Below are positions 30,185 through 42,200 of a stretch of 64,000 nucleotides of DNA, piece after piece. The notes under the pieces were generated by a model. The model had not been told where the DNA came from, searched no databases, and saw only the letters and a list, made by a program, of their open reading frames with translations. The position numbers were made by a program, and so were the translations under genes. This DNA comes from Panicum virgatum (lineage: Eukaryota > Streptophyta > Magnoliopsida > Poales > Poaceae). Position 1 is the stretch's first letter, and each line of letters starts with the position of its first letter. The stretch lies in assembly GCF_016808335.1 (NCBI RefSeq), contig NC_053137.1, positions 47,545,781 through 47,609,780 on the forward strand, written 5' to 3'.

Positions 30185-31432
30185 ATGGCTTCCCGAAGCG
30201 TTACGAGGGCCTCCCGCATTCGGAACTCTGTAGTCGCTGGCACGGGAATGCAGCCGAATGGACAGAACCCTCCCCAAGATGAACATGAAGTGAGTCAGAA
30301 CCGAGGAGAGAATCAAGGAGAAGTGACACTGCCACCACCTCCACCCCTCGGAGACTTGGCACAAATAATCCACAATCAGACCCTCATCCTAGAAACACTG
30401 GCCAATGCCCTTGTCATCAGGCAGCCACAAGGACAAACCATAAATGACAAGCTAACAGCTTTCTTGAGGACCAAGCCACCCACCTTTGCTGGATCCAGCA
30501 ACCCCTTGGATGCAGACGACTGGCTTCGTGTGATTCAGAGAAAGCTCGAGCCATTCGAGTGCCAGGATCGGGACAAGGTTCTTCTAGTAGCCCACCAACT
30601 CACCGGGTCTGCCTTAGCCTGGTGGGAGAATTACTGCGTTGCTGCCAAAGATGCCTCCACCATCACTTGGGGGGAATTTGTGAAGGAATTCCGCCGATAT
30701 CCTATCCCCTCGGCCACCATGAAGCGCAAGGCAGATGAGTGCCGAGCTCTGTAGCAGGGAAGCATGTCGGTGGAGGAGTACACCCATCAGTTCATGGAGT
30801 TGGCCCGATATGCCCCAGAAGAGGTGAATGACGATGAGAAGAAGCAGGATATGTTCAAGAAATTATTAAACCCAGAACTCCGGACCCTGCTTACTCCACA
30901 GATCTACCCAGATTTCAACACCCTGATGAACAAGTCTATCCTTACATAGAGGGCCAAAATTGATGAAAGGAAAGATAACAAGCGCAAGTTCCTGGAGAGC
31001 AAGTCTCGCCAGCAGGATCGTTTCCAGAAGCCCAGAAGCTTCAGCTACAACGCACCAAGGTCCCAAGCCCCAATGCAGTACATAACTCAGTCTCAAGTGA
31101 CAGGACCACAGGCCCCTAACACCCAGCCTAGAAGCCAGAACACCATGAGGGCCCCGCAAAGAAATGCAAGCCAGGTCACCACCAACAACAGCAATGTGAG
31201 GGCCTGCTTCAACTGTCGTGAGACGGGACATTTCATCGCCGACTGCCCCTATGCCAAGAACAAGCCAGCTACGTCAGCCTTCTCCAATACAGTGAATGGA
31301 CCAAGGCCAGTCCTGTCAGGTGCCAACCGAGTGCCCATCCGCAACAACAGCAACGCCAACAACAACAGTCAGCAGATGAGGCAGCCCCAGCAGTCATTTG
31401 GACGAGCCCGCGTCAACCACATCAACGCACAG
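30185..31432 (+). pseudogene. gag: Tekay gag, interrupted by two stops
   Basis: From ATG 30185 the frame carries the retrotransposon gag domain (KPPTFAGSSNPLDADDWLRV, LTGSALAWWENYC, FRRYPIPSATMKRKADEC, then MSVEEYTHQFMELARYAPEE after the first stop). TAG codons at 30752-30754 and 30947-30949 break it without changing frame. After them come a basic linker and a CCHC zinc knuckle [14 protein letters not shown] at about 31205-31246. Gag would coat the RNA in virus-like particles. Both stops read as C-to-T changes of a CAG codon. The same frame continues into protease. Confidence 0.88.
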
Positions 31433-34400
31433 GAGGCTCAAGGAGCTCAGGGCATAGTACTCGGTGAGTACCTAGTCAGCTCAGCCCTTGCAACAGTATT
31501 ATTTGATTCTGGAGCATCACACTCATTCGTATCCTCGAGTTTCGTGGAAAAGCACAAAATACCTACAGTACTACTAAAAACACCCCTAATAACCCGGACG
31601 CCTGGAGGTGACATCAAGTGTCAACTAGGTTGTCTACGGGTAAGGATCAATTTAAGTGGGGTAGAATTTTTAGCAGACTTAGTAGTACTAAAGTCCAAGG
31701 GAATAGACGTGATCCTTGGAATGGACTGGTTAAGTCGACACAACGGCCTCATAGGATGTACTGACAAGGTGGTACACCTCACGAACCCGGAAGGAGTCCG
31801 AGTGACCTGTCATACCCGGGAGAGTGGATCAAACCTGATGGTGTTTAGCATGGAAGCCAAGTCCTTGGAAGAAGTCCCAGTAGTGAATGAATACCCAGAT
31901 GTCTTCCCTGAAGAACTTCCCGGTACGCCACCGGATAGGGATGTAGAGTTTGTTATTGACCTTGTCCCTGGAACCGCCCCTATAGCCAAGAGACCCTATA
32001 GGATGGCAGCCTCCGAGTTGGCAGAATTAAAGAAACAACTAGAGGAACTACAACGAATTGGCTTCATCAGGCCAAGTTCATCTCCTTGGGGATCCCCGGT
32101 TCTATTTGTCAAGAAGAAGGATGGAAGTATGAGGTTGTGTGTAGATTACCGGGCACTAAACGAAGTCACTATCAAGAACAAGTACCCCCCGTCCCAGGAT
32201 CGATGACCTTTTTGATCAGTTAAAAGGGGCCAAGTACTTCTCCAAGATCGATCTGAGGTTCGGATATTTTCAGCTCAAGATTAGGGAGAGCGATATCCCG
32301 AAGACAGCCTTTGTCACCCGATACGGGCAGTTTGAGTTCACAGTGATGTCTTTTGGACTGACAAATGCACCTGCTTATTTCATGAACCTCATGAACAAGG
32401 TGTTTATGGACGAGTTAGATAAGTTTGTCGTAGTCTTCATCGACGACATACTTATTTACTCGAAGAGTATTCAGGAGCACGAGCAGCACCTGAGGGTAGT
32501 TTTGGAAAAGCTGAGAGTGCATAAGCTGTACGCCAAATTCAGCAAGTGTGAGTTTTGGCTGGAGAAAGTGGCCTTCCTTGGTCATATTCTGACCACGGAA
32601 GGAATAGCATTGGATCCCGAGAAGGTCGAAGCAGTCTCCAACTGGCAGCAACCGACCAACGTCAGTGAGATCAGAAGTTTTCTCGGATTAGCTGGGTATT
32701 ATCGGAGATTCATTGAAGGATTTTCCAAGATAGCCCGGCCCATGACAGAGCTACTCAAGAAGGAGAAGAAATTCACCTGGACGGAGTCGTGTGAAAGGAG
32801 TTTCCAGGAATTGAAGTGAAGACTGACGACCGCCCCAGTGCTGACCCTACCGGATATTCATCGGGATTTTGTCATCTATTGTGATGCATCCCGACTAGGA
32901 TTGGGTTGTGTGCTGATGCAAGACGGGAAAGTCGTTGCATATGCTTCCCGCCAGCTCAGGTCTCATGAGCAGAACTATCCGACCCATGATTTGGAACTTG
33001 CAGTCGTAGTGCACGCACTTAAAATTTGGAGGCATTATTTGATTGGAAATAAGTGTGAGATTTATACTGACCATAAGAGCCTGAAGTACATCTTCACCCA
33101 GCCGTATCTGAACCTAAGGCAGAGAAGATGGCTGGAATTGGTTAAGGATTATAACTTGGAAATCCATTACCACCCGGGGAAAGCAAACGTAGTAGCCGAT
33201 GCCCTAAGCCGGAAATCCTATGGACCCAAGGATGATCATCTGCGAGAGGAAATGGCACGATTAAATGTGCACATGGTCCCTCGAGGTTCCAGCCAAGTGC
33301 TGAACGTCCAGTCCACGCTGGAAGACAGAATCCGAAAGGCACAAAGTTCGGACAAGGGACTGATGGAAATCCAGAGGCAGACTGGAGAAAATAAGGCACC
33401 AGACTTTAGAGTGGATAATAAGGGAACCCTATGGTATAAAGATAGAATTTGTGTGCCCCAGAAAGGAGACTTCAGACAAATAATCATGGATCAAGCTCAC
33501 AACTCGGCATATTCCATTCACCCAGGATCCACCAAAATGTATATGGACTTAAAACAAAAATACTGGTGGAATGGGATGAAGGCGGATATTGCACGGTTTG
33601 TCGCCCGTTGTGATACTTGTGAAAGGATCAAGGCCGAATACTAGAAACCAGCAGGGCTGTTGAAACCCCTACCCATCCCGGTTTGGAAGTGGGACGAGGT
33701 AGGAATGGATTTTGTAGTAGGTTTGCCTAAGACCCAGAAAGGACATGACTCCATATGGGTAATAGTGGACTGACTCACTAAAGCAGCTCACTTCATACCT
33801 GTACGAACCAACTACGGTGGAGAAAATCTAGCCAAGCTCTATGTGGAGAACATTGTGAAGTTGCATGGTGTGCCCAGCCGCATTGTCTCAGATAGAGGGA
33901 CCCAGTTCACCTCTAGTTTTTGGAAGAGTCTGCATAAAGCCATGGGCACCAAGTTGGATTTCAGCTTCGCTTATCACCCACAGACGACGGCTAGACAGAA
34001 AGAGTGAATCAGATCATGGAAGATATGTTGAGAGCATGTGTCCTTACCTATGGCAAAGATTGGGAGCAGAGTTTACCTTATGCAGAATTTTCATACAACA
34101 ACAGCTATCAAGCAAGCTTGGGCATGTCACCGTTCGAAGCTCTTTATGGGAGAAAGTGCAGAACTCCCCTAATGTGGTCAGAAGTTGGAGAACGGGCCCT
34201 AGTCGGACCCGCACTCATAAAGGAAGCCGAGGAAAGAGTAGCAGAAAACCGCGAGAAGTTAAAGGCCGCCCAGTCTCGGCAGAAGAGCTACGCGGACAAG
34301 AAAATACGGGAAATCAGTTTCAACCCAGGAGACTTCGTCTATCTCAAGGTTTCACCCATCCGGGGAACTCGGAGATTTCAAGTGCAAGGAAAGTTGGCCC

Positions 34401-34750
34401 CTCGGTACATTGGACCGTACCGAGTTCTGAAGAAAGTTGGAGCAGTAGCGTACTGTCTAGAACTACCAGAAGAAATGTCAGACATACACCCAGTGTTTCA
34501 TGTCTCGCAGTTGAGAAGGTGTTTGAGAGTACCCGAGGCAGAGCACGTGCCAATAGAAGCAATAGATCTGCAGCCAGACTTGCGATATCAGGAGATACCG
34601 GTCAAAATTCTGGACACAGTCACAAGAAGGACAAGAAATTCTGAAGTACGGATTTGCAGAGTTCAGTGGAGCAGACACGGAGTTGAGGAAGCTACGTGGG
34701 AACGCGAAGACGCGCTGAAGAAGGAGTTCCCCCATTTGTTTAGGAGCTAG
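31433..34750 (+). pseudogene. pol: Tekay pol: protease, RT, RNase H, integrase, chromodomain-like end; inactivated
   Basis: Protease [14 protein letters not shown] lies near 31505. Reverse transcriptase starts [18 protein letters not shown], and its catalytic FIDD is at 32436-32447. RNase H starts [11 protein letters not shown] near 32880. The integrase zinc domain (CDTCERIK) and core ([20 protein letters not shown]) follow. The end (VRICRVQWSRHGVEEATWER) resembles the chromodomain of Tekay chromoviruses. Damage: a one-base frame change near 32190, stops at 32817 (TGA), 33642 (TAG) and 33771 (TGA), a second frame change near 33985, and TAG at 33992. The stops read as C-to-T changes of CGA or CAG codons. 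Confidence 0.92.
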
Positions 34751-34775
34751 CCGAATCTCGACGACGAGATTCATT

Positions 34776-34793
34776 TTAAGTGGGGTAGGTTTG
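34776..34793 (+). other. Polypurine tract of the Tekay element
   Basis: TTTAAGTGGGGTAGGTT lies directly before the 3' LTR start TGTGACATCCC, the expected plus-strand primer. Confidence 0.8.
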
Positions 34794-35796
34794 TGACATC
34801 CCAGAAAAATCTACTAATTAAATTACGCGCTAAGTTGTCTTCAAAATTTATTTTTCATCATTGAGCTTATTTAATCATAAACCCTAAACCCCTCCCTGAA
34901 TTTTTCCGCTGTCCTGACATCTAATTTCCATCATCGTTTCATTTTTCCGCCGACCGTACCCTTTCCTTTTCACCGCCCCGTTCCGTGCCGCTCAGCGGTT
35001 TGTCGCCACGCGCGACCGCCCGCCGCGATCGCCGCCGGCGCGCGCTTGTCCCTTTTCCCCCTTTTTCCCTTTTTCCTATTTTTCTTCCCTTTTCCCCATT
35101 TCTTTTCCCCCTTTTCCCTTTCTTTTCTTCCTTTTTTTCCTCCTCCCTCCCTCTTCCTTCTCCTTCTCCCTCCTCTGCTCCACTCCCGCGCGCGCCCCGC
35201 CCAGCCCGCGCGCTCGGCTCCCGCTGCCCCTGCGCTCGCACACCGCCCTGACCCACACCCCACCACGCCTCGGCTGCCTGCCCCACTCGCACGCCTTCCC
35301 TGCCCCGCTACATGCGCACGCGCGCGCCGCTGCTGCCGCCCTCTGCTCACGCCGCGCGAGTCGCTAGCCGCGCTCACACCGAGCCGCACGCACACACACG
35401 CGGCCGTGCCACGACACGAGCTGCTCGCTGCTGGCCTTGGCGCCACTCCCACGTGCGTCGTCCCGCCATCGTCGCCGCACCGCCCGTCGCTCCGCGTGCA
35501 AAGCCACGCCGCGACGCTCGCCGGCCCGCGCACGCACCGCACGCCCTCGCCGTTCGCGCCATCTCCCCTGTGCCGCACAGCGCCCCCCCCCCCCCCCACG
35601 TGCCCGTGCCATCGCATCACCTCTGCCCCGCCCTCGCCGTCCGCGCCGCTGCGTCCCGACACGAGCAAGCGTCCGGAGCGCCATTACTCCGCCCCGCACC
35701 GCTCGCCGGCCGCCCCACCGGCCACCACCCACCCCGCGCCGCTCCACCGACCTAGCGCGCCTATAAAAGACCCCCCCAGTGCCGCCCCTCCGCTCC

Positions 35797-35902
35797 ATGA
35801 TCGCCTTCCCGACCTCCCAGCACCACCACCCACCATCGCCGCCGCCCCGAGCACCGGCCACCGCGGAGCTCCCCTCCTCGCAGCGCCACAGCCCATGCCA
35901 AG
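35797..35902 (+). CDS. Candidate LTR exon 1 with ATG (3' LTR copy)
   Basis: An ATG 28 bp after the TATA box opens a frame starting MIAFPTSQHHHPPSPPP and running 35 codons plus one base to CCAAG|GTGGGC. The donor phase matches the acceptors at 36647 and 37900. In this LTR the whole small gene would be intact, ending in exon 2 (36648-36799) or exon 3 (37901-37938). Predicted from splice-site layout only. Confidence 0.35.
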
Positions 35903-36647
35903 GTGGGCATCGGTACCCCCGAGGCTCTCTCTTCCTTTCCCCCCTTCCCTTGCCCGCCGCCGTGACTCCGAGTCGCCGGTCCAAAGCCGCCACTGCCCGC
36001 TGCCTCACGCCGTCGCGGCCAGGCCGACCCGGGCCGCCTCCGCCCGAGCTACGGCCGGGGATCGACCCTGCGGGCCCCCAGTCTCCTTTTCCCCTCACCC
36101 GGAGCCGCCCCCGAGCCCCTGGCCGCCGGAATCGGCGCCGCCGATGAGCGCCATCCCCTCCCCTGTTTCCCGGTCGAGAGGAAGGGGATGAGGGGTTGTT
36201 TTGCCCTTAAGCCCCTCCCCTTTCCTCTATTCAGTAAAGAACCCCACCCTTTTTACCAAAAAGCCCTTCCTATTTTCCTATTTTGCAATCAAACCCTCCA
36301 CCATATAAACACATTTATAAATAAACCCCTGACTTTTTTTAAAATAACCCAATTAGTATCTAAAATACAAACCAAGCCCGTGCCTTCTTAAATATAATTA
36401 CAAATAGGCTCCTGGACCCTGATTTAACCCCTAAACCTTTATATAACCTATCATTTCATGCGCCAAACGACCTCGGATCTACCTAAAACTTTACCACGCC
36501 TCTCAAGACATAATTTTGTCCATGCCATTAGGAAACCGCCCAAAAATATTATCCCGAACTCCATATCTTAATTATTCCCGATTCAAGCTCAACGATAAAA
36601 CTCTTATTTCTTTTTCTTGATTGTGTGTTTGTTTGTACGTGTCGTAG

Positions 36648-36799
36648 ACCACAGTGTGAACGAAGGAGAGTCCGTTGACGAGCAGTACTGTGAGCCCGTG
36701 AACGAGGACCAGTTCCGCGACCCCGAGCCCGAAGGACAGTGCTTCGACCAGGACCTCCCCGAAGGCTTCAAAGACGGCAAGTTTAATCCCATCCTTTGA
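36648..36799 (+). CDS. Candidate LTR exon 2 (3' LTR copy)
   Basis: It reads DHSVNEGESVDEQYCEPVNE and on to a TGA at 36797-36799. The acceptor-like GTACGTGTCGTAG precedes it. Compared with the 5' LTR copy it has four residue changes, so there is no sign of constraint since this insertion; constraint would have to be tested across family members. Confidence 0.35.
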
Positions 36800-38204
36800 T
36801 GCATGCTTTTGTCCTAGTTTTTATAAACACGACCTATTGGCCTGTTTTACAAAAATTTCATATGTTTTGCTCGCATGAAAACACGGTTGGATAGCCACCC
36901 CTTGATTTGTTATAACCATTCCTTGACCACCTAGATTAATGTCTGGTTTTGTTTGGACGTTAATCGCTATTAGAACGCTTAGGATCTTACATACAATACA
37001 ACTTATTTTATAAAGAAAAGGTGTGTGTGTGTGGGAAGGGATAAAAGTGGATTTTCAAAAGATGAGTCTAGACGGGATGGATGGCATTTCGGTGCGATTT
37101 GCCGTTTGGTGTGCTCATGCCGGTGTGGCAGGGCAAGGAAGGGAGATATCCATCTTGTCACAACTAAGGACCGAGTTGGTGTGACATCTCACCTAACTCC
37201 ACTATCATGCAAACCACTCGACCGTTGTATGGGCAACGGCTTAGCATAAATCCCACTAGTTAGTCTGATAGCCACCAGGAGAGCTGAGAGCAACGGGTGA
37301 CTAAGGAGAAGGGATAAGCCCCGAGTGACTTATGCCCCGGTTAAACCTAGGTGAAAGGTCGATGACCCCTTGGTGGATCCCGTGGTGGCTAGTCAGGTCT
37401 AGCTAAGGTGGGTAAAGGCTTTGTTGGGATCTGCACCGACACTAAGGTGATCGTGTTGTGGTACCCCACTTGTGGGTAAAGTTGCACACCTCTGCAGAGT
37501 TGAAACCTATTCGAATAGTCCGTGCCCACGGTACTGGGCGAGTTACGGTGTAGTCTCACAACTAGTGTTTCATCGGGGAACGGATGGGTTGGCGTGAATT
37601 GTTTTTGGAAATGTGTCCGACAGGTGTGCCGTGTGCTACGGCGGACGAGGAGTCCGGTAGCAGTCTTAAAACTTGGGTCCTGTGAGGATCGACCCTTGGT
37701 GTTACTCGGTACAAGAAAAACTGGTTTTGGAAATGCTTGTTTTCAAATGAACCCTTGCATAAGATATTGCTTTCCGCAAAACAAATCCTAGCCATATCCT
37801 TGATTTACCCTGTGCATTATATTCTGTTTATACCCCTCCGCGGGTGTGGTTGGACTTGCTGAGTACGTTTGTACTCACCCCATTATTTATTTTTTTACAG
37901 AAGAAGATCCAGACTTTGTACCCGACGACGTTGAGTAGGGGTACCGTCCTGCACCCAGCCTTGCCTGTGGATTCGGGTCACCCGCAGGAGATATCGCATG
38001 GCGCAAGACTCTGATGACCTTCTTTTTATATTTAATATCGTTGCGTGTGTGTGGATTGTAATCCTCGCGATAGTGACGCTTCTCTGCTCACTACCGCGTA
38101 GGGTTGTACGGTAATGAACCATCTGATGTAATAAATGTGTCATCAGCCTCCTGGGACTCATGTTTGTAACACATTTAAGTCGTCTCTTATGAGGGGACGC
38201 TTCA

Positions 38205-38209
38205 GGTCC
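38205..38209. repeat. Right target-site duplication of the Tekay element (GGTCC)
   Basis: It follows the LTR end GACGCTTCA and matches 11467-11471. Confidence 0.9.
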
Positions 38210-39201
38210 CAATCGTTCGTGCATTGGTCGTGTCACCCTGTCGAACACAGGTCTTCTGTGATCCTCCTCCCTTCGGTGAGATGGTGGGTGTAGCATCGAA
38301 TAACAATACCTCCAAAATCCATCATGCTCCCATGCAGGATAAGAAAAACCCAATGCTGGTGGTGCCCACGGCGTAGTAGCATACACCTTCTGAGGAGGGA
38401 ACACTGTAGTGATATCACTCCTATGCTTGTTGGATTCTCTCCTAGGAGAAAAACACTTGCCTTGACGCGGAGATGACCTTGATTCTTTTTTTAGTGGCCG
38501 ATCTTTTGGAAAGGCATTTGTGTACTTGTTCAGTAATTGATCAAAGATAAGTTTCTGCTTCTCAACCTTTCCCCCGCACCTTTGATTCATTAACCTTCCA
38601 AGTACCAACTTCTAGGCTCTTAGGTTTGAAAGTTTTGGGTCGGCTTTTTGGCTAACCGGTCTGACCGGTAGAGGCGACCGGTCTGACCGGTCGTGCTTGG
38701 GCAGCATGCCGACTCGTGTCTCGCGAGGAACTCTCTTGCCCCCCGGGTCTTGAAGCTTTGACAGTAATTTTTAATGACTCCTTACCATCAGGAGTCTTCT
38801 CCAATGTTACTTCCCTGGTCAGAATCTTGTCATTGACATTCTTCGTCCTTGGCTCACTAATGATAACATTTTTTCCTTTAGCCCCTTCGGCTTGTTCCGG
38901 CCGAAAGAGCACCTTGGCGTTATCCAAATCAATGGGATGAACAGGGGACAACACTTTGTCAACTTGCATCTCATGCATTGCCAATCGTCCTTCATTAACG
39001 GCCGATTGGACTTTTCGACGAAAGACATTGCAGTCATTAGTTGCATGAGAAAAAGAATTGTGCCACTTGCAATATGCACACTGCTTCAACACCTCAAGCG
39101 ACGGTATGGCATGAGAACACTTGATGTGTCCGTTCTTAAGTAATTCATCAAATATACGATCACACTTAGAAACATCAAATGTAAAACGAACTTGTTTTTG
39201 C
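38210..39201 (-). pseudogene. Tat gag middle region with zinc-finger-like motif
   Basis: The minus-strand frame includes FDVSKCDRIFDELLKNGHIK and CAYCKWHNSFSHATNDC, the Cys/His motif usual in Tat gag, then NVFRRKVQSAVNEGRL. A frame change near 38620 leads into a further gag stretch (38210-38608). The minisatellite ACCGGTCTGACCGGT is present at 38656-38692. The left edge is the Tekay target site and the right edge is the solo-LTR target site; frames resume in register across both when the inserts are ignored. Confidence 0.75.
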
Positions 39202-39206
39202 CGATT
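39202..39206. repeat. Left target-site duplication of the solo LTR (CGATT)
   Basis: CGATT precedes TGTGGCAGAACC and recurs at 43065-43069. Confidence 0.85.
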
Positions 39207-42200
39207 TGTGGCAGAACCGTCAAAATTAATCTGACTAAAGTGCGTTAAACCTACCCATAATATAAGAAACAACTAATGCGCACTTCAAACGGAATAATCT
39301 GACAGTCTGTCGGGTAAAATGCCGATAAAACCACTGTATTTCGGATTGAAACAACATACCTCACTCGAAGGTGAGCCCATAGATTACAATAATCAAAATT
39401 TTACAAACTTCAAAAGTAAATGTTATTATAAAGTGAGTTTGAGAATTCAGATAGGGTACCTCAGAAGTTTGAAAGTAGATAAGTTCTTCAGAGTTTATAA
39501 ATAGCAGAAAAGAAAACGATAACTAGCGTTGATATATGACATCATGATGAAGCCCGTACATGATGCCAATCTCACCAAGCATTCCCAAGATTTCCTGAAA
39601 ATAAAGTCAAATGCAAGACTGAGTATACTAATACTCAGCAAGGCTTACCCGACTAAGGGTATAACATCCCTTTAACTAGACATGTAAGGCTTGTGAAGGC
39701 TCTGGGTTTTATTTTGCTGAAAAAGCCATAAAGAGTAGGTCCTTAATTTCAAATTTTAGCTTTCAGGTTCTAGTTTCATTAATCATTCTAGGTTTGCACC
39801 TAACTATACAAACATGGCAGAGAAATTATTTGCATTCAACAAGATTAAGTATCATATTTGTTCCACTTCTTACTCTATGTGGCAAAGAGATTAAGCAGAC
39901 TCAATATCCGTGAGCGGCGGAACAGTTCGAACCGAATTTCAATCCTTGCAAGGTAAACCTAACACACACGCTTGGAGCACTGTTGAGTCACTCCCAAGCA
40001 ACCTTTGGCCTTTCATTCCGGTTCGTGGATCAGGGCCACTCTCCCCGACTATAGGGCACCAACCTCGTCCCTCATAGTCGTAGTTGTAGCGCTACATTGT
40101 TTAACAGGGCACCAACCTCGTCCCACATCCATTTTATTCATCCTATCCCTAAGAGAGAGTGGGGTAAAGTCCACTTGCCGGGCCGATTGGTTACTAGGCT
40201 TGCTGCGTACCATATTTACGATATGTGGCTAGTACTTTTAAATGCTTAATCAACACTACCACACACTGCGGCCTTAGCAAATTTATTAACACAGACGGAT
40301 TTCAATAGGAAGCTTGTAACCAAATCCGTCCATGGTCCTTATAGTGATTGCAGAAAGTAAACAATCAACTCCTATAAGCTTGCGAGTGACAGGCAATCAC
40401 TTGACTTTTACCGGTCCTATTAGCATAGCATCTAGTCGAACTCTGTTTCTAGTGTTCAAACAATAGGTACCTAGAATTATGCATCTAAGGTTTTCATTCA
40501 ACTCCAATAACTTAAATGCACAAGTAAATAATAACTATAAGTTGCATAATTTAAAATAATAGGATTATGCACCGAGGCTTGCCTTTAGAAGGGTCTATAG
40601 AGTTAGTAGATTTTAGTTCTTCCGAATCGGAGTTTGGGACTTCAGTTAATTCCACGATGTTGGTTGGACTTCATGTAGTTCATTCTCGGACTTCGGGTTC
40701 ACATTCAGGTCTTCGTTATCTTCCGTCACGTTGACTTGGGCTTTGAAAAATATCCCCGTCTGGTTCCTGCAATAGTTCGTACGTTCCGTCGACTAGTGAT
40801 ATCGTTTCTATATGCAATGCAGTACTCGAAATTAGTGAAGTGCTTAAGTATAAGTTTTCTTCACTAATAAATTGTTATCCAATAAAGTAAATATTTAAGA
40901 CTAAGCTTAAAAGTATTACTTTACTGGACAATTGTTTATAGAGTAAAAGTAAACACAAGAAACTTCATAAAATAACATGGCTGGCTACTTCAAGCAATAA
41001 AGAAAGGTTTCATTCAAAACGAGAGTTTGAATTCAAAAGAAGTCAAACAAACAACGTAGATCTTAATGCAAACATGGCATGATCCTGCATTCAATCATTT
41101 TAACTTAAACTTGGCAAATATTGGTAGAGTAATATTTCACAAAAATTAATCAACTAAAGTAACATGATTATAGCCACATGGTAACCAGGATAGGGTTTAT
41201 GTTTATCTAAAACATGGTTTAAGAACAATTAACAAACCTAAATTAGGAACATGGGGTGGGTTGAATTCAAATTTAGAATTTGAATTCAAAAGAATTTTAA
41301 CAACTAGGATTCTAAATCAAACATAAACACAAAATTAAAAAGGAAAGACCATGTCTAAGAATTAAGCCCAAACATGAAGTTTATTCTAACAAAAACCACA
41401 CTAGCATGAATTAACCTTAAAACTCAAACATAAATCCAAAAACTCAAGCTAAACAATGCAAAAATTATCCCAAAAATTATCATAAGCTACTTGTGATTAG
41501 TAGAGCCCATGGTAAAATGATGACTCTAAGAAATTGACACAAACATGCTTTAATAAAATAACAAGAGTATATGCTGGAAATAAACAAGGCACATGAAATA
41601 ACAAGCAAAAGCCAAGCATTGGGGCCACAAATTTCACACAATACTATACATGGCAAAGGGATGCTAGGTTTCAAAAATCAAGCATAACAAGGCTATGGTT
41701 AAAAAGATATAAATAAATTACTCATTTACTAACAATTAAACTAGAGCACACAATATACAAACTTTAGTAGCCAAAGTTATAGAGCTAGTTAAGAGGAGCA
41801 CAACAAAATGTATTTGGCATTTTTCTGATTTTTATACTAATTATTATGAATTTTGAAAGTTCACAAGATAGAAAAGAAAAGAACTTTGTAACTTTTGCAG
41901 AAAGGGCCCTCAAAAGATTTGGGGCCAAGCAATCAGGTCCTTCAGCCATGGCCGGCGGTGGGGAGCTTCTGGCCGGCCAAATTCCGGCGAAGGAGGACCA
42001 TGGCAGCGAGGGGAGAGTGGGGGGGACACAAAGAGGATGTCTACGGCTACCTTTCTGTGGCTTTGGTCGGGCGGGAGGTGACCCGTGGTGGCAGCGCCAT
42101 GGGAGCAGGCGGCTCGCGGCGGCGTGTGTTGTAGTGGTGGCGTGCCGGTGAGGTAGAGAGGGAAAGGCCGGGCCTGAGAGCTTCACTGGGGTGAGGGCAA

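Larger units (their letters stand above)
11472..38204 (+). mobile_element. Ty3/gypsy chromovirus of Tekay/Del type with two extra ORFs before gag
   Basis: The LTRs begin TGTGACATCCC at 11472 and 34794. The right one ends GACGCTTCA at 38204, and both outer flanks carry GGTCC. The internal order is extra ORF a, extra ORF b, gag with a zinc knuckle, protease, reverse transcriptase, RNase H, integrase and a chromodomain-like C-terminus, then a polypurine tract. LTRs of about 3.4 kb and the pol sequence fit the Tekay/Del clade. Its own length is about 13.7 kb without the copia insert in its 5' LTR. The gag-pol frame is broken by several stops and two frame changes, so this copy is dead. By-eye LTR divergence is about 2%. 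Confidence 0.9.
34794..38204 (+). repeat. Tekay 3' LTR
   Basis: 3411 bp, uninterrupted, from TGTGACATCCC to GACGCTTCA. It shows the empty Sirevirus target site near 35643, a TATA box at 35762-35769, a C15 run at about 35583-35597, candidate exons at 35797-35902, 36648-36799 and 37901-37938, and ATGTAATAAATGTG near 38127. Other long frames in its GC-rich half are Pro/Arg/Ala compositional artefacts. Confidence 0.92.

Noticed and set aside
33865..34644. 259-residue plus-strand frame over the Tekay integrase
   Set aside because: It is out of frame with the integrase and chromodomain-like sequence, which is clearly the real reading (34004-34750).
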